Of a stretch of DNA of 64,000 bases, positions 49,801-64,000 are shown piece by piece (position 1 is the first letter of the stretch; each line of letters begins with the position of its first letter). This stretch comes from Acorus gramineus (Eukaryota; Streptophyta; Magnoliopsida; Acorales; Acoraceae): the NCBI GenBank assembly GCA_030737835.1, contig JAUJYN010000075.1:92058-156057 (forward strand), read 5' to 3'. The notes under the pieces are model-generated. The model ran no database searches, was not told where the DNA came from, and saw only the letters and a list, made by a program, of their open reading frames with translations. The position numbers and the translations under genes were made by a program.

Positions 49801-52800
49801 ATTGAATGTATCAGGACTCATAAATTAACAAGTGTGATAATAGTTTCACGTATCCGACTAGTTTTAATTTAGCTAAGGGTTACAATTTATTCTTATTCCA
49901 TCATTTTTTTTTTCTTTTTTACTGTTTTATTATGATCTTTAAACCATAATATACTAATCTAGTCCACCCTGAAATTTATTCACAAAAAGAAAAATAGGGG
50001 ACAAATCTCATAAAAGAAAACAAGAAGTTCAATGATATACTATTATAGTCCACCTTGAAATTTATTCACAAAAAGAAAAATAGGGGACAAATCTTATAAA
50101 AGAAAACAAGAAGTTCAATGTTTACTTATCCATTTCTCATGCCTTTGAAGAAAAAAAATGTACCTATTCTTATAAATTAGACAATTAACACATAAAATCT
50201 TGACCAAGACTTGAAAATATGAGACACAGTTTACAAAATTTATAAGACCTTTTTTTGGTTGGTTTTTCGATAGGATTTAGTAGTAGATATCCCTTCTACT
50301 ACATTCCTATGTTGTATTTTGTTTATAGGAAATGTTTTTTTATACGTTGATTAGGCATTTTTTTTCTTTAAATAAAATTAAGATATAACGCTTAACATTC
50401 TTTTCAAAAAAAAAAACAAATTATAAGACTTAAAATACCAACTACAACGTTTTCAGTTATATATGCAAATGATTATATATCCATACTCTATCTATATTAC
50501 TATATAAAAGTCTCTTAAACCAAAAACTTGCCATTTGACTTTTTTGTCCTTGTCAATTCATTCAATCCCATTATAGTCCATTCACACCACTTTAATGACA
50601 ACCATTTTTTTTTCATTTTACCCTTACATTTCTATTCAATTACATTTCTATTCACATTTTAAAAAAATATCAAATATTAATGTAATTCACATCTATTAGC
50701 ATTTATTTAATTCACACATATTTGATTAGCATTTACTATTTACTTGGATTTCTCTACTCTATTAATGCCCCAAATAATCAATAGTCAATAAGATCTACCC
50801 AACAAAATTTTTTATAATTCATAGTAATTAAAAATGCAATCCAATAAAAAAAACAAACATATAAAATACTGGTACAAAAAAAAAATTTATTGCTATAAAA
50901 ATGAACAAATTCAAATTTGAGCTTTGTGTGAACTCAACGATAGATTTAATCCAATGAAAATCCATTCATATCATTGTAATTTCATTCATAATTTATTCAT
51001 ATTTTCATCATATCATGCATGACACATTAAAATTTTAAGCTTTACATTTCATCATACTTATATGATGACTACTATAGATATATAATAAAATAATATTAAT
51101 AATTTACATCATCTATGATAAAATTACATTCATATGCCGACTTATCCATGAAAAAATTCCTTTACATCAATTATGATTAAATTATATTAATATGTTTATT
51201 ATTTTATTATAATCATATTTGAATATCATAATATTGTTATGATAAGAGGATCCTTATAAAATGAAAATATATTTAAAATATTATTCCCAAAAAACAAATT
51301 CCCATTTCATATGCAAAGACATGTTGATACATTAAAAAAGGTATCAAATATTAATGTAATCTCTTCATTTTAGATTTTCAAATTATATTATGAAAATTCA
51401 ATACACCCTTCAACCTCCAACTATGAAACGGCCACTCTCATTCATCCGCCCTTCATTCAATCTCCTCATCATTCATCCCCTCTCCATTCAATCCCCTCAT
51501 CTTCTTCTAGAGACAATGGCTTATGCTATTCCACAAACCCTCAAATTTATTTATGCAACATTGAATACCCATTCATTGTAATCCCCATTCATTTGGATAA
51601 ATGGATCTATCATCTCTCTCTTTTTTCTTCTCTCTCTCAAAATTTTGGAATGTGGAGGTGGTGTTCATCTTTTTTTCTGATACGGGTATGTTTTTTAGTT
51701 TGTTTGATTACTCAGTTGTTTAATTTTTTTTTTGTCATTTATTTATAATAGAAATACATTAATAGATATCCACTTTTTTGGATTGTTAATTTTTTTTTAT
51801 TTTGGACTCGTAGTGATGATTATGTGATGATTATACTGATAAATAATTTTTTCATAAAAAATTTAACTTTTTCATAATATAATATATCTTAAAAATAAAT
51901 TTAAACTTATTATATTGTTATATGTAAATGCAACTAAATTATTTTATATTGATATATGTTGAACTTTTTCAACAACTAAATAATAATAATAATAATTATT
52001 ATTATTATTACTACTACTACTATTATATTATCTATATTATTATTATATTATTTATTTATTTATCTGTATTATATATATTACTATATAAAAGTCTCTTAAC
52101 CCAAAAATCTACCATTTTACCCCTAACAATCCATTCAATTCCATTACAATCCATTTACACCACTTTAATCACAACCATTTTACCATTTTACCCTTACAAT
52201 TTTATTCAATCCCATTACAATCTATTTACACCACTTTACTCACAACCATTTGACCATTTACCCTTACAATTCTATTTAATCACATCATTTTAATCAAAAT
52301 TATAATTTGTTTCAATACATATATTTCATCATATAATATATTTATTAACTTATCGTTAAAATCGGATATCATAATATTATTAGGATAAATGGATGCTTAT
52401 AAAATGAAATGATATTTAAAATATATTTTACTATTATAAAATGAAAGGATATTCAAAATACAATTAACTTATAATTAAAATTATATATCATAATATTATT
52501 ATGATAAAGGGATGTTTATAAAATTAAAGGATATTCAAATATAATTCTTATTCATATATTTATTAACATTCATTGCAACATATGATGCATGGACTATTTA
52601 AATTTTATAAATAAACCTTACATATCCTATTCATATTTTAACCTTACATATCGTATTCATATTTTTTTAACACAATAATGCATGGGGCTCCTATTCACAT
52701 TTTAAAACCTTCCAAACAATGCAATAATAAATACTAAATGCATGGCCTTAATTAGTGTTCAATTTTATCATTTTTTTAAACATGTTATGATTATGATGAT

Positions 52801-55800
52801 TATTATTATTATTATTATTTTATTATTTTTTTATTATATAAAAGTCTCTTAAACCAAAAACTTGCCATTTGACCTTTTTGCCCTTGTCAATTCATTCAAT
52901 CCCATTATAGTCCATTCACACCACTTTAATGACAACCATTTTTTTTCATTTTACCCTTACATTTCTATTCACATTTTAAAAAAAGTATCAAATATTAATG
53001 TAATTCACATCTATTAGCATTTATTTAATTCACACATATTTGATTAGCATTTACTATTTACTTGGATTTCTCTACTCTATTAATGCCCCAAATAATCAAT
53101 AGTCAATAAGATCTACCCAACAAAATTTTTTATAATTCGCAGTAATTAAAAATGCAATCCAATAAAAAAAACAAACATATAAAATACTGGAACAAAAAAA
53201 AAATTTATTGCAAAGACATTAAAATTATATTAATATGTTTATTATTTTATAATCATATTTGAATATCATAATATTATTATGATAAGAGGATCCTTATAAA
53301 ATGAAAATATATTCAAAATATTATTCCCAAAAAAAAAAATTCCCATTTCATATGCAAAGACATGATGATACATTAAAAAAGGTATCAAATATTAATGTAA
53401 TCTCATATTATGAAAATTCAATACACCCTTCAACCTCCAACTATGAAACGGCCACTCTCATTCATCCACCCTCCATTCAATCTTCTCATCATTCATCCCC
53501 TCTCCATTCAATCCCCTCATCTTCTTCTAGAGACAATGGCTTATGCTCTTCCACAAACCCTCAAATTTATTTATGCAACATTGAATACCCATTCATTGTC
53601 ATCCCCATTCATTTGGATAAATGGATCTATCATCTCTCTCTTTTTTCTTCTCTCTCTCAAATTTTTTTTTAACCTTAGGAAGGTGAGTTAATCTTTTGTA
53701 GAAATGATGGTTATTTTGAAGTTTTTATGTTGCAAATAAACTAAATATGTTATTTTTTCATTTGGTTCCTCTTTTTAAAAAAATTGGCATGTATCTACTG
53801 TTAGAAGAAAAAATTTCTCAAATAAGAAATTTGTTTTGCCTTTAACAGATTGATCTTCGATTCTCTATTCTGATTGGAAGTAGCGCAACAGTGGATCAGG
53901 TATTTATTTATATATCTTTTGTAATATAATTTCATTATGATATTTTCATCATCATAATAGAGTACCATTTTTTTTTTATCTAATGATAACAATTTTAAAT
54001 TGAAATAGGGCTTACACTGATAAACTTTGAATCGATGCCTTTGAAAAGAAGAAATTAACATATGTATATTAAAAAAAAATATGATCAAAAGGTGATACAT
54101 GAATTATATCAAGTTCATAGACATGGGAAATATTAATAAAATTTAATTTGTACCATATTTCAGAAAAATCAAAATATATCAGCCTTTTTTTTTACTATGA
54201 TAATTACTATGATAACATGCAAAAACTTTTGTGTTGGTGTGATGAAGGTGATGACAATCAAAGACAATATTTTAAATCATAAAAATACATGTGACAAACC
54301 ATCTAAACTAAAATGGTTACCCTTATTATGAAGGTATTAAATGCATGCAGAATTTAGAAAATAGAAGTTTGTTCGACTAATATAATGGGTAGCTAGCCAA
54401 GAGAGAGATATCTGATCACCAAACTGAACATATTGATTACATATATTTGTGGATGCATATTATAGTAACAAAGTAGTCTGAAATTTTACAAATGTTTTGA
54501 AAAGTATTCCGACTGGCTATATATTTCCCATACTTTTATTCATCAAATTATGCATTTAGTTCATTCAAAATCTATGTATTTATTTAGTTTGGATGATTAT
54601 TAATCACGTATTTAATATTTAAAGCTAATCTGAATTGTCGGTGTTATATTCACACCAAAAAAACCCAAGTTTTATACTAAATACTCAGTAATATAATATA
54701 AACCTACATCTGTGATACATTTGTGTTGATAAAACTCAAACGAGCGAGAATAGTTTCGTCTATAATTTTTTTAGTGCAAAGCTTATTATGTGTACTATCA
54801 TTGCCAATAAAAAACCACATATTTACTTCCTATGCGCTTAACATGTTTTTTTTGGCAAGTTATTTTTTTCTTTGTTTTTGCCTTCTTTATAGTAGCCTCT
54901 TTTTTAAAAGGCTTTATTAATTTCTGGTGGCGTGTGGGGCATATTTTGAAATAGAATCAAAACAATGAACCATAGAAGCATAAAAAAATAGAAAATGAGT
55001 TAAGCCATACTCAAAATTTTTGGATTTGTTGTTTGTTGGGTTGGACCACTGCCTCGCCTTGGAAGTTGTGATAAAAGAAAATGTTGTGATGAGTATTTGT
55101 TAAAAATCCTATATATAAAAAAATTTAAAATGTATAAAAAAAATTATATACCATATAAATGAATCAGTTAATCATATAGTTTACATGATGGCTAATGGAT
55201 TGTTCTTATCAAAAATTGAAATTGGGGATGACAAATTGTTCTTTTCAAAAATTTATAATACAGGTATCCTTATCAAAAATTGGGGATGACAAATTGTTCT
55301 TTTCAACAACAACAAGGGTTACAGATTCCACCGAAATGACTATTGAACAGATCATTTGGGAAGGAACATCAGGTGTCCAGGTATACTAATTACTATGTAA
55401 TTTTCTTCAAATGTTGCCTCGGATCTTAATATTGAAGATCAAAATTTAGTTATACACATATTGCCTCAGATCTTAATATTGAAGATCCTTTGTTTTATTC
55501 TTGAAACCGAAACTAAAAAAAAAAAAGGGTGATAATTGAGGGAAAAATCGTTCTATGATTATATAGATACATCTAAACTTAAATTAGAATACTCTCCTAG
55601 GGTGACAGTATAAACAACACAATCAAATCTCAAAATAAGAAATCCAAAAAACCCATCCTGCATGCCCATCCCTTCTACCTATATCAATTGCATGCTACGT
55701 ATTAAAAGTTTTTTCAAAGAGTCCTAAATTTAACATTAATTGAACATACAGAAAAGCTTCTGCTCTTTCAAAGCAACCATCGAGAGCATTGACAACAAAA

Positions 55801-57783
55801 GAGAACCATACTATAATGCTTGTAATAAGTGTTACAGTAAAGTCGACGTCAAAGAAGGTGAAGCACATTGTTACAAATGTAACACGTCTGGTGTAGATCA
55901 CACAGAGAGGTAAACATTACAAAACTGATTACTTATCCAATCACGTGTTAACTTATTACAACCAATTGAATCTATCATTTTTTCAGATACATCCTAAAAC
56001 TTCTCGTATCTGATGGAGATCGAACCATTCAGCTTACTCTCTTCGATGCTACAGAGATTTTAATTGGTTGTCCTGCTCCAGAATTCGTCCGGCTGAATAA
56101 AGAGGTGAAACAGACAATTAAATTCAAATTATGATGTAAATATGATTATAGTAATATTTTTAATATGTCATTGCAGATAAATATCCAATCCAAATTTTAC
56201 AGAAAAATGATTTCATGCATTGGAAAAAAGTATGTCTTTTTCACTAAACCAAAAAAAATTAGTGAGAAAGATCGAGCAATGGGATGTTGGATTGCAGAGC
56301 ACATCGAGATTACGAATGATTTTGAAGAAGGCAGCGAGAGCAACAGTGGATCTAAAAACAAAAAGAGTAGGGTTTAAATTGATCAACCAAGGTTGTCTTT
56401 CTCTCATAGATATAACTTTTGTGTTAAGTTTATAAAGTCGAAGATTTAAAAACATGGCTGCAAGGTTATTCCCCTTATATGGAACTTATGTAAGTTAATG
56501 GATATGTGTTCTATGCTTTAATTATTGTATGGCATATTTAACATTATTATTTTCTATTATTGGACTGGTTTTCCTTTTCTTCATTTACTACTTATCAACT
56601 TTTCAATAGTTACCATTGGTATTACTCAATAATATATAAGTAAACCTTATATTAGTTAATATAGTGTGGAATTTTTGGATTCTTTAATCTCTACTATGGG
56701 TTTTAGTGGCCCATTTTTGTCATTCACATAGAGATTGACCAACTGATAGCATTGTTGCATAGAATATTTCTCATTTAATAATTCAGCGATTGTACTATTT
56801 TTTAAAAAATATCATATCATTTACGTTAAAGATATTAAAAATTTTAATATTTAATCATTTACGTTATTGATTTCTTCAATGTGTGTTTTTGTTTTTCTAC
56901 AAATCCCATATTTTGAAGAATTTGTTGTTAATGTCACTGGTTATTATTGTTGAAAGTAGTACGTAATTTAAACCATATATATATATATATTATTTTGTAG
57001 TTGCATAATGTTATTGTATTTAAATTATTTGACGTGAATGAAAAAAAATTAATGAAAAATAATTCTTACATTGTATTCATGTGCATTTGCACATACACGC
57101 TCCAACTAGTACCATTAAGTGAGACGATATCGACAAATTATTTCGACCAACCCCTACGTGTCTCTTTCTGTTTTTTTCCACGCAGCTTGCTTGGTTATAT
57201 TTGCAGATAGTCCCCCAGGTCCGTCATTTTTATAACTAAGTCCCTGACCTTTCTGTACTCCAACGTGCTTGCTTGGTTATTTTCAGATAAGCCCCCACAT
57301 CCCTCATATTTAGAACTAATTCCCTGAGAAAAATTATCCACTTCTTAGGTTATTTTATATAGCCCCCCAGTGTCCTCATATTTATAATTAGGTACCTAAT
57401 AAAAATTGGCCACTTCCCTTTTCTCGGATATTCGAAATTTCGCCTCAGCTTCTACCAATTTCACAACCAGTTGCCCCTGTCTGTGTGACAAACAAATCTC
57501 TCATTCAGATTTTTAAATTTATAATGAAGTCCCTGATTTCAAAGCATTTCTTGTGGAACTTCGAATTTCAAGAAATATTTTTTTGGACCATTAAGTTACA
57601 TATAAATAATAAAAAGTATATTCATCATTTGAGCCCATAAAATTATATGTGACAAATTTTTACTATTGTTTCAATTTTTATTTTCATATTTACATTGATG
57701 ATCATAAAACTAACTAGTGATTATTTGTTAGTGTCAAAAAAAGATTTAAATCAGTTTTAATAAAATGTCTATACTACGAAAAG

Positions 57784-57814
<31 letters not shown>

Positions 57815-60800
57815 GAGGATTCTAACTTCTGATAGATTTATTGATTATTAATATTATAAATATTATTGAATATTTATAATTAAATAGTATGTTGCGTTGT
57901 TGTTTGAAAATTTTGATAAAATATCAATGGTTCTACACGAAAGAGCCTACCTCAATGATTGGTGAGAAAACATTAATGCATAAGAAAATAGAATTTCACT
58001 GATACTATTAAGAAATTTTATAGAGACATGCCAAGGAATTAAGAAATTTTATAGAGACATGACAAGGAATGCTATTAGATATCTTATTATTGATGCTATT
58101 AAGAAATTTTGTACAAACATAACAAGAAATGATATTAAATGCATTATTATATGATTTCATTCTTAAATCTTTCTGATATAGATATTAAGAATTTGGATTT
58201 TTCTAATGATGTAGATTTGAAATCATGGCAATTAAAATTTTAAGGGCTATGGTTTGACATATAAGAGAATTACATTTAAATGATAATAAGTCAAATATAA
58301 TGTTATAATAATTTTGGATGTTAGAATATCAATTTATTTTTAAATTTTTTGTTACACCTTCTTTATTAAAGTCTTTAAACTACATTTCCCACAAATCAAA
58401 TATCTATTTATATAGATTAGTACTCCAGAGACAATAGACGTTTGAGGACATAAAAAAATTTCTTTATCTATGTTATACTTAGAGAAATAAAGCTTACCAG
58501 ATCACTTATGATATTATTTGGTAAAAATTCTGTTTAAAGTAAACTCAAGTTAACATGTATGTATACATTTTCTTAATGTAATTTATGAATTATGTCGTTT
58601 TTCACAATTTAATCTTTCACATCATAATAAAATTATTTGTATGTGTTCTTAATAATTTGATATCATCATATGTTTTAAAGTCTAAAAAATATAGACTTCA
58701 TTTATCATATTGAAAATGCATTTTATCAACTTGCATGCGCGCGCACATATATATATATAGGGGCCGATGGGGTGCGACCATGTGGTCGTGTACCCCATCA
58801 TGCGGCTTTAATTGTTAGCCACTTAATCTTTGTTCCGTCCATCGAATAGCCATGATCAAAAGCCTCATTTTGAAAGAAAAAATAAATAAACCAGTATACC
58901 CGGTCAGCAGATCCAATGGACGCCCGCAAAAAAATAAATCCCACGTAAATAACTGTGCAATCTTAACTACTCTTTTAATTTAACCCACCCACCCCTTAAC
59001 CCCAGTTAAAACTAAACCTAACCTAACCCACCCATCCCCCTAACCCAACATTTCTCGAAAACCAATTCCCTCGCCCACCTCTCACGAAATGAAAAGAAAA
59101 ATAAAAACCCAGTCCAAACCAAAAATCAGTCCCATCACCCTCCTCTCACGGAAAAATCGACGCCGTCTCTCACCATCCTCGACACCGCCGCCCAACAACG
59201 ATCATCCCTGATGCAGCCGCCTCACTCACTGTTATATATGTGTCACTTTTTAGCCTGCTGGTAACCGTTGGAGCGTTCTGGCAGTTTTTCATTTTTTCGG
59301 TTTTTCGATCGGAACCGCTAATTTTTGGACTGTTAGCTATCGTCCTGAGTTAGAGGACTCCGATTGAAAATCTAACTGCATATTTGGTGTCCTGGTGCCA
59401 TTTTAGACCTCTCACGAAAATTTCGTTGAATTCCGGTAACGTTTCCGAAATTTCACAGTTCCGGGGCGTATCCGGGTTTTTAAGTGACTTGGTATATAAG
59501 GGGTGAGCTAAAATATCCCGAGTTACTATTCATCATCCCTACGACTTGCTCTTTCTCTCTCCTCTCTCTCTTTTTCTCACTTTTGAGCCCCCTAGCCCCT
59601 CCAAAACCAAAAACCTAAAGCACGGGAAGTGTAGATCGGGTCCCGATCTACACCCCGGTGGTTTCAAATCCCCATTCCGGTGAGTTTTGCCCCTCCGTCC
59701 CCCCTCTCTTCTCCTCTGTTTTGGCCCGTTTTGAAGGCCAAGGTAGATCCGGGCGGTGGAGGCCGTTTGGGAAAGGTTTCGGCGCGCGGAGAGCAACCGG
59801 ACTTCGCTCCCTCCCCTTGGTAAGCTTCCTTTCCCTCTTTTTCTTGCATAGATGCTTGCTAGGAGGGTGGAAATGGGGTTGGGTAGTGGTTGGCGGCGGT
59901 GGGTGGCCGTCGGAGGGCTGTGGGAGGCGGTCGGAGGCCGTGGTGGTGGTCGGAGGTGGGTGGTGAAGGAGCTCGGGCTGGCAGGCGTGCAGCTCGGGCA
60001 GGCAGGCTGCTGTCCCGGGCAGGGCAGCGGCGCAGGGGGTGCAGGCGCAGTGGCTGGCGCGGATGCGCGCGCGCGTGCGTGCGCTCGGGCTGTGCTGGGG
60101 GCCAGCAGGGCTGGGCGTGCGGGCGCTCGGCTGGCGCTGGGGGCCAGCAGGTCTGGGCGTGCGCGCTGGGCAGGCTGCAGGGCTAGCTCGGGTAGGCTGG
60201 GAGCAGGTGCACCAGTTCGCCGGGCGCGCGAGGGCGTGCGCGCGGGTGCGCGCGCGGGCGTGCGCTCGGGGGGTGCAGGGGGATGTGTGCTGGGTTGGCT
60301 TGCTGGGCTGTGCGCGCTGGCAGGCCGGGCGAGCTGGCTGGGCGCGCAGTGGAGCAGGGCAGGGGCGCTCGGGCATCAGGCAGGCAGTGCCCCGGGCGTG
60401 CGGGCGAGCGGTGCTCGGGCCACTCGGCGACGCGCGCAGGCAGGCAACGCGGGCAGCAGCGCGGGCAGGCTGGCAGGCGCGCTGGGCGCGTGCTGCCAGG
60501 CGCGCTGGGCGCGTGTTGCGCGGGCGTGCGCGTGGACGCTGGGTGAGGGTCCCGGGTGCTGGGCGCAGAACGCTGGGCGCTGGGTCGCGGGTGTTGGGTG
60601 CTGGGCGAAGGTGCTGAGCGCTGGGCGCTGGTCGCTGGCTGGTGCAGTCGGGCGCGCAGGCGCGCGCGGGTGCGTGCGCGCGAGTGCGCGGGTGCGCGCG
60701 GAGCGGGCGCGCGGGTGCGCGCGGGTGCTGGCTCGAGCGCGGGAGTGCGCGCGGGTGCGCGCGCGCGTGCGCGCGAGCGTGCGCGGCGCAGAGCGCCTGG

Positions 60801-63800
60801 GCACTGTGCCTGGGTGCTGGGCAGGGCGCCTGGGCATGCGCCTGGGCGCGGTGCTGGGGACCAGTGCGTGCGCGTGCTGGGGCGTGCGTGCAGTGCGCGC
60901 GGGGGCGCGCTGGGCTGGACGCGAGCGTGCGCGTGCGTGCGGCGGTGCGTCGGGGCGCGGGGGAGGCGTGCGACAGTGCGCCGGTGGTGTCCGGGTGTGC
61001 GGGCTGGGCTCGGCAGTGCGCCTTGGCGCGCGGGCCGGGGCTCGGCGGTGCGCCCGAGGCGGGTGGCCGTGCGTGCGGTTGCCCGGTGGGCTCGGGAGTG
61101 AGTCGGGATGCTCGGATACACGTGCGTACGGGCCGTATGTACGTTTATCCGAGTGTTGGGTATTTTAGATGTATTTTTGTGTATTTATGTATTGTTCTCA
61201 CCATATGATACCCTGTCTTGCAGATCTGGACGGACGGTCGCGCGACGACCCGAACTTTGGTGAGTGGGACAATCCAACCCAGTAGAGAGGTGCTATACGC
61301 ACTTGGGCGTATACCGACCTCTCCTGGGGCACCTTGGATGAATATTGACCATGTGTAATATGTATATCATGCGAGCGTGATTTAATTGTAGAATGCATGC
61401 TTCCCTAGACTGTGCATGTTAGGGACTTGCACCCTTAGGATATGTATATGAGCCATGCAGCATGTCCCCTGGTTCCTTGTTAGGAAGCCCGACCGATGCA
61501 TGTGCCCTACTAGTTTATTTATTAAATTAAAGGCTAGTATTTATTGAATTGCATGTTATAGTGAATATTTTAGGGGAGGGGCCTTGCGAGGACAGCGGTG
61601 AGACCCGGGTTAGGGTACACCGTGTTCCTTGTTTGGTTGTCGGGGTGTCCTATAACGGGAACTCACGCTGCCCTCCTGAGTTGCTTTCCCCCAACAATAT
61701 TTCACCCTGTTATAACCTTATGCATGTTCCCCGCATCGTAGTTATGCGCCCTGGTGGGTTCTGAGGAATTCAGAACGTTAGAGTTGTATGATGTGATGTC
61801 TGCGGATCCGAGTGGATCATATGCGATGGATAGGCCGTTCTGTTCCCTTCGTTGGATCCGAGTAGGAACTCCTCAGCGTTAGACAGGCTGTCCTGACAGA
61901 GGGCTCCCATCAGTAGGCACCTCCTGATCTTGGACTCGGACTGTGCTGAATGTGGGAGTAGACCAGGTAAGCTACGGTGTGGAGGAGAGACTATCGGTGG
62001 ACCAAGGGTGACCAACAGCCTAGTCAGTCCCAAGAGCCTAGGTCACCTGTTGAGGGTGAGGGTGAGGGTATGGTGGGCCGGCGTTGTGACGACCCACTGG
62101 ATTGTAAGTCCCAAAATCCTATGTCACCCATTGAAGGGTGAGGGTGAGGGTGTAGCGGGTTGGCGGAAGCGACCCGTTGGTTTTGGTGCAGTTAGTCCCA
62201 ATATCCTATGTCACCCATTGAAGGGTGAGGGTGAGGGTGTAGCGGGTTGGCGGAAGCGACCCGCTGGTTATGTGTAGCCAGTCCCAATATCCTTGGTCAC
62301 CCATTGAGGGTGAGGGTGAGGGTGTAGTGGGTGGGCGGTAGCGACCCACTAGTTTGAGGAATTGTTGTTAATTGTGGCTATGGTAATGAGATTGTGGATG
62401 ATAAGGTTTATCTGGTTGAAGTCAATATTGTCTGTGATGCATGGGTTGTGCCGTTCACTGAGCGTGTGGCTCACCCCTCGCATAATATCTTTCTACAGTG
62501 TCATCTGAGTCGGATCTGGAGGAGGAGCTCCCCGAGGGATTTCATCAGTAGCGGAGTAGCGCCACGTCCCGCGAGTTGCAGAGGCTATCAGCATCCCTTG
62601 TACCAGTATGTGTTGTATTTGTGTTGTATTTGGATGTCTTTGTATGTATATTGGCTCTCACAGGACATGTGATTATGTATGGAGTCTGTAGTATATTTTG
62701 ATTACAGATTCAGTCTTTAGTTATCCGCATTTGGTGTATATATCATGTCAGCCCTGCTTTTGTTGTCTGAGTGTCATTCTGATTGTTTGTGTATGATATA
62801 TTATTGACCTCCTGTGTAGATTCTGATATTATATATACACTTGCCGCGTACCGGGGACGCCCGGGGCGTGACACTCACTCCCTGACGTCACGATCGTCCT
62901 TCACCCTCCCTGATGCTCCCTCCCCCCCCCCCCCGAAGCCCATCATCCCCGGCGTAGACGCCTCCTTAAATCTTACGACGCCCAGCCCGACGCCCATTTT
63001 CAGAATACCTTTTTAGATTTAGGTTTTATTTTTTTCAAATTTATTTTAGATCTAGGTTTTTTTTTAAAATCTAGTATTTGAATGAATGAATGCTTTAAAA
63101 TCTGATATTTGAGAGAATTATATTACTGTACAAATACAAGTGATGAATACCAGAGATACTATTACTTTTATTTAATCTGCCTTTAAAATCTGATAGGGTT
63201 GTTTTGTTTGTCCAGAGGAAATGTTGATTGTTATTCATGATTCAGTAGTTTCTAATGTTTATTAGTCCCATGTATATATCTTTAACACGATCCATGAAAT
63301 GGAAGAGTACATCACATAGTAAGATGGGTTGTTATGCCCTCTGTTTGTTTGCTGTTGGATTTTATTTTATTTTATTTTGCAAACAAGGATATGTGTTTCT
63401 ATTGGTTGGTTAAATTGGTTTATGTTACCATTTATTATGTGCTTCTACTAATTAGTAATTACTACTGAAAAAAATTATTTAAGTTGGATTCTATACACTT
63501 CTAATATGACTTTATTGGTCTCTTCTAATATGATTTATATTATATTGTCGCCTCTTCTTATTTTAGGGGTTGTAGTTCTGCTCCAAACTGAGGAAATTGT
63601 TGGGAATAACACTTCAATACTTCATTGTTTTTTTTTTTTTTTTGAAAAGATAGGCATTATATAACTTGGTGGGTGTTACATAAGTCTGTAGCTTGCCAAC
63701 AAGTTGACAAGAACAAGTAGACGAGAATTGAAAGAAAGAAAGTATTACAAGAAAAATAGAGAGAGCGTCGATGCGAGCGGGCACCACATACTCACGAGAC

Positions 63801-64000
63801 GTGACGGCAGAACCCATACCACTTCATGCTCCCCCCTCTAGGCGACGACCCGCCTCAGGAGTAGCTAACCCGGGTCAATCACCAAAACCCCTCCGCTGAA
63901 AAGGATGTTGCGTGCCCCTGCCAGCTTGCAGCCCCATGCGATGATGAATTGCACTGTGTCCTCCCATATGTTTTCAATGTAGAAACGTTGGCCAGAAAAG

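Overview
The window is AT-rich nuclear DNA of a flowering plant, most likely a eudicot. It holds an R2R3-MYB gene with plant intron placement, LTR retrotransposons primed by initiator tRNA-Met, CACTA and hAT elements, and plant-type Helitrons. I cannot name the species. Only one conventional gene is well supported: a two-exon R2R3-MYB transcription factor on the minus strand (10756-12020), closest in character to proanthocyanidin (MYBPA1-like) regulators. Nearly everything else is mobile DNA in various states of decay, much of it nested.

Layout. 1-1.8 kb: no gene seen. 1.8-10.0 kb: a Helitron with a good 5' end and a textbook 3' hairpin plus CTAG, carrying two small gene-like fragments. 10.7-12.1 kb: the MYB gene with a TATA box and an RY element. 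12.1-15.6 kb: intergenic. 15.6-22.4 kb: two copies of a short element family that sits in TA microsatellites; a 6.4-kb CACTA element with two broken transposon genes has inserted into the second copy. 22.4-29.2 kb: a GC-richer repeat region, a pair of inverted ~180-bp repeats about 3.6 kb apart, a probable solo LTR and a copia remnant. 29.2-30.1 kb: two hairpin-forming inverted-repeat elements. 30.2-33.7 kb: a 5'-truncated Ty3/gypsy chromovirus (Tekay/Del-like) whose pol frame is broken by only two stop codons. 36-40.7 kb: a plant-mobile-domain-like fragment, a 90-bp repeat array, and a gag-only gypsy element whose 3' LTR contains an inverted piece. 41.8-46.8 kb: a structurally complete but disabled Ty1/copia element with 126-bp LTRs and a 5-bp target duplication. 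47.65-48.0 kb: a GC-rich hAT-type MITE with an exact 8-bp target duplication. 50.5-57.1 kb: stacked Helitron 5' ends sharing one 3' end, with an RPA1-like gene near that 3' end. 58.8-63.0 kb: another member of the TA-associated family, then a 3.6-kb solo LTR of the same family as the gypsy fragment at 30-33.7 kb. From 63.6 kb to the window edge: the probable 3' end of a poly(A)-tailed retroelement.

No operon or pathway links these parts. The connections are evolutionary: the same element families recur (two Helitron families, one Tekay-like family, copia remnants with GC-rich leaders, and the TA-microsatellite family), and insertions lie inside older insertions. The points most worth follow-up are the composite RPA-bearing Helitron, the tandem hairpin repeats with apparent compensatory changes inside the solo LTR, and the TA-associated inverted-repeat family.
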